Positions 55,821 to 64,000 of a stretch of 64,000 bases of DNA are shown here, piece after piece. The position numbers were made by a program, and so were the translations under genes. Each line of letters starts with the position of its first letter. Position 1 is the stretch's first letter. The DNA comes from Ephydatia muelleri (Eukaryota > Porifera > Demospongiae > Spongillida > Spongillidae). The notes beneath the pieces are model-generated. The model did no database searches, was not told the DNA's origin, and saw nothing but the letters and a program-made list of their open reading frames with translations. The stretch spans positions 7,057,926 to 7,121,925 of the forward strand of contig JABACO010000017.1 in the NCBI GenBank assembly GCA_013339895.1. The letters are read 5' to 3'.

Positions 55821-55911
55821 AGCTATGTTACGAATGTACGCAAATACGCGCATAAACGTGTACCGTACGTCGACGGGAAAAAAATTAACGAACACGTGGA
55901 GAGCAGATCGA
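55821..55911. promoter_or_regulatory. Bidirectional promoter region of under 100 bp
   Basis: The two start codons of the divergent genes (55820 minus, 55912 plus) are 91 bp apart, so one short region must drive both. It contains CGCGCATAAACG, TACCGTACGTCGACGG and an ACACGTGG E-box-like site. No TATA box is obvious. Confidence 0.5.
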
Positions 55912-58101
55912 ATGGCTAGTTTTGGTTCGGAGATAGCGGAACTTGATGTTCATGAACTCAAGGAGTATCTTGTGACCCATTTGAGTGAAGAAGTTGAACA
56001 GGAAAGCGTAGGAGTCATAGAAACCCACAAAGTGTCGGGAAAGATATTTCTCGAGCTAGACAACTCGGATTTGAAAGAAATGTTTCCACGAATTGGGGAG
56101 AGAAAGGCAGTGAAGGGTTTGCTGGAAAAAGCTAGACAGAAGGAGAAAGTTAATGATCCTGTAAAAGAGAGTCCTTCCATAGAACACGAGGCGAGTAAAT
56201 TCTTAATAGCATTGCGCTGCAAAGGTTAATCGGCAAGCACATGTATATTATTGTGCATGCATGTTCTCTCATTCCAAGCCTTTTTACCCAACTGCAATAC
56301 ATGTAATTTATTTCCTTCAATATGATTATATGTACATGTATATACATACATGATCATGTGTAGGGGCTGCTGGTGCAAGTTCCTGGAACAAGCAGTGCAA
56401 ACGTTGAGCAAGTTCCTGCAACAAGCAATTGGTTACAAACAATTTCATTATCCCTGACCGCTTTTCCACCCGTACGATGGAGGCTATTAAGAGTGGTTTG
56501 GTAACAAAAGGAATAAGGGTGGAAATCATTACTGCTATTGCAATTCAGATGATGCGGTATACTATGCAGCCAACGTCAGAGGTACATGTGTGAGTCGTTT
56601 CAATTCAGTGAAAATTCATTTCAATGTAGTGTGTATATAACTTTGTCATGTTTTGGCACTTCAACTTTTGATGTGCATGATTTGTCCCTCTATGTAGGAG
56701 CTACAGCTACAAGCAGGAAGGGTGCAAAGTGCAGGGAGTGCACAAGAAGGAAGTGTGCAGAGTGCAGAGGACTGTACAAGTATATGCATAATGATGGTGA
56801 AAAGGAACAAGGTTTGAGCTCATTTTATTCATCAAGTAATGTTGGATAGATTGTTTTTGATACTGACATATTTGAGCAGAATGTTGAGATGGGGCTAGTG
56901 GAATGGAAGAAACCTCTAAGGTGATAAGAAAAGTGATGAAGGACACATTTGCACTGAGGAGGAAATGGATAATAGCAGAAGCGCCTCAAGTCAGTACTGT
57001 ACTGCAGAAGTTTCCAGCCTTGAAGACAAGTAAATATGTAAGTAATGTAACTCAATTGGGGTTATCTTGTTTTGCTGTGTAAAGCAGCTAGCAGAACGAC
57101 AAGAGAGGGTGTACTATAAATATGATGGGGACGCTTGTGAGGATGATACAGGAAGTATACCTTGGGGGAGGAGGCTGGAGGGGAAGGAGGGTGGGGAGGA
57201 TGGATAGTGTTGATCGGGGAGGTAGGAGAATTGGATTGGGGAGGTGTAAGAAAGATGGGGATGGGGCATGATGGACCGACAGGCCTCCACTGATGCAAAT
57301 TTTCTTTATGGGGTGGGCTGGGGGGAGGGGGGGGGGGGGTGAATGTGGAAAGGAGTGGAAAAGATGGGGTAGCTAGGAAAGAAATTAAAGTTTTTAGGAG
57401 GATGGGGGCTGGGTGGTAAGAGGCATTAATAAATTTAAAGGTAATGCACATACATGTGTTTGTCATTCAAAACGAGTTCTGAACATGCATTGAAATATTG
57501 ACGGACACAATCTTCATGAAGTATTTTGTACCCTTCAGCTTTGGAGGGAACTGGTGGCTATTGTTGGCACAGACAATGAGGAAGTGGCTAGTGAGAGGTG
57601 GAAAATGTTGATTCCTAAAGTGTACAGACTGGCAAAGAAAGAGGCAGAAAGTCGCGAGAGTATCTCTGCTATTCTTAAAGCTCAGTTCAGTGAGATACAG
57701 AATTGTACAAATGAGGAAGGTAATTTTAAAGAGGCTAATTGACATGTTACAGATAATCTTTGCTACATGACTTACTGACTAATTAATGATGACTCGAAAA
57801 GACGTTACGGCTCTAACACATTTCATTCAAGATAGCTCTAGTTGATTGGCTCATATATTGGATGATAAATACCTTATTTTAATATTGATAAACTGATTTT
57901 GAATTTTTCAAAATACCAGCTAAACTTTTCAGCATACATAATAATACATACTTGTGATTTACATGTATGTGGCTTCTTTTTGTTTACACTTGTTTTATTT
58001 GTGTGTGTTTGTGTGTGTGTGTATGTATGTGTGTGTATGTGTGTATGTATGTGTGTATGTATGTGTGTATGTATATGTGTGTATGTGTATGTATGTGTGT
58101 T

Positions 58102-58136
<35 letters not shown>

Positions 58137-58651
58137 ATGCATGTGTCTATGTGTGTTTGGACAGCAAATACACTGAGCGAACTGCACTCTTTGGAGCTAC
58201 TCAATGCCTTACTTATGCCTAGGAAATATGCGAACAAAAGTATCAACGTTGTTCTCCGAATGTCTGTGAGTTTTCTAAATACTAAGGGGCATTGTGGTGA
58301 GGAGGAGGGAGTGAGCAAAAGTTATTGAAAAAAATATTTTCCTGACAGATTAGCACCCAACTGGAACAGGCAGTGGGACAAAACTTCCCCTACATTCTTA
58401 TAGTCAATCATGACTCTGCAGTCCCACAGATTTTTATTGTTACTGAACAAGAGATCCTGGTAGTAAAGCCAACTTGTTGGGAGGCTATCAAGTCTTTGTA
58501 TGGAGCATACTTTGCCTTCAATATAGAGTATCCTAAATCTTCTCTAGCATTCCTTACATTTGGACAGTTCTATATTCTAGACATCCAGGACAATCAGAAA
58601 ATACCCACCTTAGCTGTTTGTGTCAAGTCAACACTGGATCAACTACTGTAA
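55912..58651 (+). CDS. SAM-domain protein gene (SAMD3-like), about seven exons
   Basis: Exon 1 (55912-56224) encodes a SAM domain: [20 protein letters not shown], then [20 protein letters not shown] and [11 protein letters not shown]. Further exons are 56364-56581 ([20 protein letters not shown]), about 56698-56811, about 56889-57037 ([20 protein letters not shown]), 57539-57719 ([20 protein letters not shown]), 58165-58265 ([20 protein letters not shown]) and 58349-58651 ([20 protein letters not shown]). The layout matches SAMD3-like proteins, multicopy in fish and invertebrates. Exon 2 has a frame problem between ATSN and NNFII, and the exon 3-4 junction phase is unsettled. SAM domains mediate protein oligomerisation; the job of this gene is unknown. 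It shares a promoter with the transposase-like gene. Confidence 0.68.
57995..58160. repeat. (TG)n/(TATG)n microsatellite in the SAM-gene intron
   Basis: The repeat lies directly upstream of the exon 6 acceptor (58164), where the TG run may act as part of the splice-site context. Confidence 0.95.
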
Positions 58652-58659
58652 CTGATCAT

Positions 58660-59180
58660 TTTTGCTGTACACTGAGTGCTTATTCCTTTTGCCATTTTGA
58701 TTCATGTTACTAATTGTAACTGCTTAACAAATGCATCTATATCAAACTTTGATGTCATGCTACACAGCCAAAACGTATTGAGTCTTGTTGATGTAAAAGT
58801 ATGTGAACAGATTGGTTGTTAGTGTGTATTTGTACATTATCTGCTCTTCCTTGTACCTCTTATTAAAGCGTATGTGGGTTACCCTTAGTTTATGGCGCTC
58901 TATCTATTGTATATGTTTATGTAAGATAATATAGATATGTGTTGACAAGCAGGTGAATGGGAGGGAGAGGCTATAGTGAAAGTGGGAGGGAGAAGCAAGT
59001 AGTCTGAGAGAGAGGGTAGGGAACACAAATTGGTAAAGGTAGAGACAACAGAGAAAAGTCCTGATGCAGACAAGGTTTTACAGGGTGAGGAGTTGGCTGT
59101 TGGGACCATTGAGTGATATTGCATTTTGTAAGTTAACTCAATAATCTTGCACTTAGGCTAATATCCTTTATATTTCCACA
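58660..59180. other. 3' flank of the SAM gene, no gene recognised
   Basis: ATTAAAG at about 58861-58867 could act as a poly(A) signal for the upstream gene. Nothing else was recognised. Confidence 0.35.
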
Positions 59181-59181
59181 G

Positions 59182-60134
59182 CTACCCTTTTACATCATCA
59201 GTGATCCTCCTGAAGGCTGTTTACCCTTTCAAAGGTGGGGGATCATACGACTTGGATGTGTGTGGTCTCCATGGAGATCATGTAGTGGGTGTGATCTCAT
59301 CGAGAGGTGAGTCAATAGCTGGGTGGGGTTTCACTTTTGTACACAGGCACTCCTGAAGGCTGTTTACCCTTGTACTATTTACCAACAGGGAACCCTGCGC
59401 GAGGTGTGTATGTGACTGTACTGTGTGATATAAAATGACTTTCAGACTTGCTTTACATCATGCAGTTATCAACAGCAGCCTTGGAACTTGGTGCCATTAA
59501 GATGACCATCCCAGAACGTGGTACCATCCTTCTCAGTCAAGCTATTGCCAGCTGTACACTGTTGATGCCACCATCTATTAAGTTGTGTAAGCAGTTCTAC
59601 TGCCAGTTATGGATCTGGTGGGCTCATCAACATCAGTGATTTTATCCTATACAAATCAGCCAATAGTTCATCAGTAAGACTGTATGTTTTGTGTGTGGGT
59701 GATACTGTGTGTTGTCTGAATGTGTGATTTATGTGTTGGTTTTTTGTGTTTGTGTGTGTGATACTCTGCATGTGTTTACACAGTAGGAAATTGGTCTACT
59801 CTGGAGAGGTTTCCGAACTGGTGAAAGTTCCTACTGTATTATCCAGCTTCTTGAACCAGAAACAGCTATTCCACAAGGTTGTATACTTGATGAGTTTGAC
59901 TGCCCATTGCTGACAATGGTGGACTTCTTCTGTGTCATTCCTTCATCTTCTGTCTGTGCAGCTGTGTCAGTGGTCCACAAGTGCACTACGACCTGCTCAT
60001 TTGTTGAGAAGACTGCATCAGCTGTGGTTGAAGGGTGTGATACATCCGTCAACAGACTTGTGTTTGTACATGATTGGACTAATACTGTGTACTGTAACAA
60101 CATGTACATGTATTGCTTGAAAAATAATAATTAA
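59182..60134 (+). CDS. Spliced gene of unknown function, C-terminal exons
   Basis: Exon-like blocks bounded by AG and GT are about 59182-59306, 59447-59594 (TAALELGAIKMTIPERGTIL) and 59787-60134. The last is the clearest: GLLWRGFRTGESSYCIIQLL, then DEFDCPLLTMVDFFCVIPSS, AAVSVVHKCTTTCSFVEKTA and VFVHDWTNTVYCNNMYMYC, with paired Cys residues (HKCTTTC). I recall similar C-termini in uncharacterised multicopy invertebrate proteins but cannot name the family. The first exons are not identified. Confidence 0.45.
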
Positions 60135-60194
60135 AGCCATGGTTTCTACATATCCGCCATTATGATTATTCATGAACTGATTCATGCCTAGTCT

Positions 60195-60265
60195 CGTACC
60201 CAGACCCTGATTCCCACAGCTACGGATGGATTACATCACCGCTACGTGGAAAGAGGGTCTGGCGA
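60195..60265. repeat. Short inverted repeat CCAGACCCT/AGGGTCTGG
   Basis: The arms at about 60200 and 60254 enclose a 45-bp loop just upstream of the RecQ-like start. Either a tiny MITE or chance. Confidence 0.35.
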
Positions 60266-60898
60266 AATGCCCAACAAAAGTCGTTCTACGTGCGCCTGAT
60301 TTTAGGCGCACAATTAGAATGAAGTGCTCCGTGACGTCAGATGGTAATACATAATATTAATTATTTGACAAAAGCAATTACGCATACCTGTAGATACCCT
60401 GTACATATGTCCTCTAGCTCTGTGGCAGACGTTAATCTTGACTCTATAATCTTGCAGTCTGGTCAAAGGCTGGGCTACGCTTCCATCCGTCTGAATCAGT
60501 TGAATGCGATCAAAAGTTTCATGGAAGGGAATCGTTATTTTGCCGACTGGAAGTGGAAAGTCGCTCTGTTTCACAGTTCTTCCGTTCGCCTTTGACTGCC
60601 TTTACCAACGTGACAGCAGCATAGTGATTGTTGTATCGCCACTGATAGCCTTAATGAAGGACCAGGTACGCTCGATGTTCTGTAATGAACGGTGCATGCA
60701 CAGTTTGGTTCTTTACTGTAGGTTGCTACTCTTAACTCTAAAGGGTTATCGGCGGCCTATCTTAGCAGTGAAATGAATGATCGTGCTCAGCAGGAGAGGA
60801 TTTTAAGAGGCGAAGTTCAAGTCCTTTACATAGGTTCGGACAGAGATAATATATAGAGGGATTGGAAACGGATCACGTGCGCCATTCAGTTGCGCGGC

Positions 60899-60991
60899 TC
60901 ATGCGAGGTAGTGATAGTCACACCTCTAAACTTGTGAAAAGGGGCGGAAATCTGCAGAGGTATCGGGAGGATTTTACTTACAAGTATCTGA
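60899..60991 (+). CDS. First exon of the gene inside the TIR transposon
   Basis: The frame reads MRGSDSHTSKLVKRGGNLQR then YREDFTYKYLK, followed by a good donor AAG|GTAAGTC. The basic N-terminus would suit a DNA-binding head. The link to the next exon is not phase-resolved. Confidence 0.4.
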
Positions 60992-61564
60992 AGGTAAGTC
61001 CATTAATTCAAAGGTCCTTATCAAAAAATTAGTTGATGTATGTAGATGTCATTTGCATTAGTCAACTTTTTTTATTTGTTGGGTGGGTGTCAAAAGAATG
61101 TGATTAAGCATAAAAAATGGCCGATTTTTTTCCCCCACGCAACTGGTTTTGAACTACGCTGACTATATACTTGCTACGGTGCTTAAAATGCTTCTTTCGG
61201 GAGATATTGTGTAATGTTCTGACACAAAATTCATAGGTTGATTGGTTATAGAGATACGTGCGCCTTGACCGGAATTTGCCCACGGGATATTGACAATACT
61301 CCGCGATGTAACTGTACTCTGTTTAAACGTGGAAGGTTGTAGAGTGTAATGGTTGCAACTGCAAGGCTCTAAAGCGCGCTATTATGGCAGTATAACCGGT
61401 AGTAAGTTGTAACAATAAATAGCGCTTCCCAACAAGTGCAGCTGTGTATAGCCATAGTCATAATAGCCGATTCTATTAAAAAATATCCATTATGATGACA
61501 CATGCTTTCGTAGCTGTTTTATTACTTTCATCCCTTCATACTACATGTATGCGTTTTTTTTTTA

Positions 61565-62653
61565 GGATGGGTAGAAGGAAAATCAGAATTGGACGACGGC
61601 GTAAGTACACAGACCAAAAAAAGAGAAAACCCTTAAGTCTCATGGTTTCCATCCCATGTTGCAACCTGGCTGTGCAAGTATCTACTGGTCTTAGTTTGGT
61701 ACAATGTTCTCCCCAACCAATGAGCTCCCAACTTCACTGTGACAGTGACACAGTCTCTGACCTAACAGTGTCACTTCCTGTGTCATCCTTCTTAAAGGGT
61801 TCAGTAGCATCAGTTACCTTACTTGCTCATCGGTTGTCCATGATTTCTCTACCACCGCAGTGGGTTGTAGCCTGTGATGCCCCATTGACATTGAGCAAAG
61901 TCAGTGTCATAGATGATGGCCATCCATCTGTCCCTGTAGACCTATCTGTTTCCTTCAAGGACGGGTTACTATGATTGGTTCAAATACATGTACATTGTAT
62001 CCCAGGTTTGTTTCACATTTGCCACAGTACATCCATAGCGTTGAAGATGTTTTAGCTGTGATACATTTGTTTGAATCGATTAAAATGTGTGTGGGTAATC
62101 CTGATACTTGTTTGGTGGAAACATGGAAGAAAAAATTGCACTTCTCTACACAATGGCAGTGGTATGTTAAAAATAACTTTAAGTGATTGTTTTCACTATT
62201 CTGTAGTTAAAAATAGGTAGAGCAATTGGGTACTTGGATACTCATGTGCCTGGCAGATGGAGTGTTCGGCACAAGAAGTGTCAATTTATTCTTTTCAATG
62301 AGTCCAGAGCATCAGGAGAATGGATCTCAGCTATAGACCGTGGAGGCTTTTGTCATATTAACAATGTTACTTTCGACCTCTTCCTTTCTATGGAGCTAAC
62401 ATACATAATTTCCGGATATGAGATTGATGGTTTGAAGGCTAAGCTGATGGACAATGATGATATTCTGTTTTACTGGTCAATGTTGACAGCATCATGGGAA
62501 GAAGGTGTGGCTGACAAGATACTTACCATGATTGTTGACTTGGGGATCACAATCAGAGGGTTTTCGCTGGCGAGTGCGTGGGTTGAAGAATTCAAAGCTC
62601 ACAACAAAAAGACTTTGCAGAAGTCTAAGGGCCTTAGAAAGCAACTGTCATAA
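61565..62653 (+). CDS. Transposase-like protein exons inside the TIR transposon
   Basis: After a long T run and acceptor (61554-61564) the frame starts MGRRKIRIGRRRKYTDQKKR and runs to 61974 with SVIDDGHPSVPVDLSVSFKD. Further blocks are 62000-62186 (YIHSVEDVLAVIHLFESIKM) and 62212-62653 (GRAIGYLDTHVPGRWSVRHK, GEWISAIDRGGFCHINNVTF, ILFYWSMLTASWEEGVADKI, VTIRGF-like ITIRGFSLASAWVEEFKAHN). The C-terminal block, ending KKTLQKSKGLRKQLS, resembles the ends of multicopy invertebrate transposase-like proteins. No catalytic triad could be assigned. Confidence 0.5.
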
Positions 62654-63808
62654 TCATGTTATGTTTTGTTGTGTAGTTTAAGTATCTCCTCTATTCATGT
62701 ATCTTCTCTATCTGGCTAAGCTACTGTCATGTGTATGGCTTCGTGCTTAGGATCGGCCGCGTTAATTAGTGTTGATTGGTCCTGTTTCCAATCCCTCTAT
62801 ATATTATCTCTGGTCCGGAGCTTTTGATGCTCAATACTCTATGGAGGGATATGCTCACAACACCAGTTTACAAGGAAAATCTGGTAGCTTTGTAGTAGAT
62901 GAGGCCCACTGTGTAGCAAAACGGTCAGTACAATATAATGCAAGCAAAAGGGCATGCATCTAAAGCCATTATTTTTCCCTTAGGGGTGACTACTTCAGGC
63001 AAGAGTTCAAATACCTTGGGGCAGTGAGAAGTCTTATCCCTTCGCATGTTCACGTGATGGCACTCACAGCTACTGCAACTGTTGCAACAAGAGACACTGT
63101 TGTAAAAATTTTAGGGATGAATAGCCCCACTATAGTGTCTGCTTCACCTGATAAGCCCAACATATGCTATGCAGTAAGAGAGAAGGGGAACATAGAAGAG
63201 GTATTTTCACCACTGTTGAATACATTGTGCTCAACAAGGTGCCAAATGCCACGAGTCATTATCTATGCAGGAAGGTAGAACACTGCTCACAGTTGTATCG
63301 TTTCTTCCTTTCTGCAATGAAATATGAGTTTACAGAACCACCAGGAGCACCTAATATTGCGATGTTTCGTTTGGTAGACATGTTCACCAGTGTAACACGC
63401 AATTCTGTTAAGGAGTCTATTATAGCTTCCTTGCAGAAAAGACATGCTCCACTAAGAATTGTTATCTGTACCAATGCTTTTGGCATGGGTGTAAACTGTA
63501 CAGATGTATGCCAGGTCATTCACTGGGGGTCACCTTCTGATATTGAAAGCTATGTGCAGGAATGCGGACGGGCAGGCAGAAACAGTCAGCCAGCACAAGC
63601 TGTACTTTTTTGGAAAAAGGCTGACTTCAGAACATATTGTACCAAAGACATGCAATCGTACTGCACTGGAAACGATGTGTGCAGAAGAGCTAGACTAATG
63701 TCATACTTTGACTGCACGTATGATAGTAATAATGACTGCAGTTGCTGTGATGTGTGTTCTCGTAACTTTCATTGTGATAAATGTAATTGTAATTCATTTC
63801 CAATGTAA

Positions 63809-64000
63809 CTATTTCACTATGTCAGAATGAGGATTACATGCATGTATACAGATGCACTCATAATCTAATGAGTAAAAGGTGTTTGGCGAAGGATGTTCTC
63901 CGCCTTTACTGACATCCAAGACGTCAGCTTTGGTCTATCTATACACATTAGCATACCATTGCATTTCATGGAAGGAAATAGCAGATGCTTTCTTTCCTGG
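63809..64000. other. 3' flank of the RecQ-like pseudogene
   Basis: Nothing recognised up to the window edge. Confidence 0.3.

Larger units (their letters stand above)
60841..62811 (+). mobile_element. TIR transposon inserted in the RecQ-like gene
   Basis: The inverted repeats match for about 29 bp and start CAGAGATAATATATAGAGGG. Flanks are GGTTCGGA (60833-60840) and GGTCCGGA (62812-62819), an 8-bp duplication with one mismatch; a 7-bp reading is possible if the terminal C is kept on both sides. The GGTCCGGA target is close to the GTCCGGAC consensus known for Drosophila P elements. The interior codes on the plus strand for a protein unrelated to RecQ. Confidence 0.88.
60407..63808 (+). pseudogene. 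RecQ-like SF2 DNA helicase, interrupted by a transposon and frameshifts
   Basis: The N-terminal exon (60407-60665) gives MSSSSVADVNLDSIILQSGQ and, after a frame break at 60530, [14 protein letters not shown] (Walker A) and [12 protein letters not shown]. The next exon (60744-60840) gives [20 protein letters not shown] and GEVQVLYIG. A 2-kb TIR element then splits the frame; it resumes at 62812 as GPELLMLNTLWRDML and FVVDEAHC (Walker B). After a 50-bp intron come HVMALTATATVATRDT, then VIIY with a one-base deletion, CRKVEHCSQLYRFF, VICTNAFGMGVNC and YVQECGRAGRNSQPAQ (motif VI). A Cys-rich RecQ-type zinc region (CSCCDVC) ends at 63808. It would unwind DNA 3' to 5' with ATP if intact. The Trp after VAK is replaced by Arg. 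Confidence 0.85.

Noticed and set aside
60407..63808. RecQ-like helicase as one functional gene with a large intron
   Set aside because: The 2-kb interruption has inverted repeats and a duplication, lies within a codon run (YIG|GPELL) without splice sites, and additional frame breaks are present.

Overview
This is eukaryotic, AT-rich nuclear DNA from an animal, most likely an early-branching aquatic metazoan such as a demosponge. The evidence is indirect: introns of about 50-70 bp with GT-AG ends, an intronless type II glycosyltransferase gene present twice, SAMD3-like, RecQ-like and C2H2/'FGPLVHHWTMR' genes of the kind that are multicopy in sponge, cnidarian and fish genomes, and a very high load of DNA transposons. 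Nothing in the sequence fixes the species. There is no operon structure, CRISPR array, rRNA or convincing tRNA.

Layout. 1-7.9 kb: right part of a hAT transposon (transposase exons on the minus strand, frameshifted) with a 161-bp satellite in its large intron. 8-11 kb: non-LTR retroelement fragment and glycosyltransferase copy 1. 11-18 kb: a 357-bp hAT-type MITE, microsatellites and a 1-kb Merlin (IS1595-like) transposon. 18.2-26.7 kb: a full-length Ty3/gypsy element on the minus strand with both LTRs and a matching CTTGA target duplication, interrupted by two hAT elements with 8-bp duplications (one carrying a decayed chromodomain sequence) and one G-rich insertion. 26.7-30 kb: second retroelement fragment, foldback element, glycosyltransferase copy 2 (intact, 373 codons). 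30-37.3 kb: MITEs, gypsy relics, and a minus-strand run of integrase, acidic and OTU-protease coding pieces. 37.5-44 kb: a nested stack of hAT-type elements including a nearly complete autonomous one (40698-43925). 44-51 kb: a long-TIR element with repeated palindromes, snap-back MITEs and another hAT-type derivative. 51-64 kb: a CACTA/EnSpm-like terminus followed by a divergent gene pair (C2H2 transposase-like gene and SAM-domain gene), an unidentified spliced gene, and a RecQ-like helicase broken by a separate TIR transposon.

How the parts relate. Almost every coding sequence belongs to a mobile element or to a family that multiplies with mobile elements. The two glycosyltransferases are the best candidates for ordinary host genes. 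The most distinctive pattern is that six elements of hAT type carry, close to one end, a hairpin made of a G tract, a 6-bp palindrome and a C tract; the palindrome differs between families but stays palindromic. A similar constraint appears in the long-TIR element at 43.9-45.9 kb. The 51-64 kb block may be one large composite element whose right end lies outside the window.
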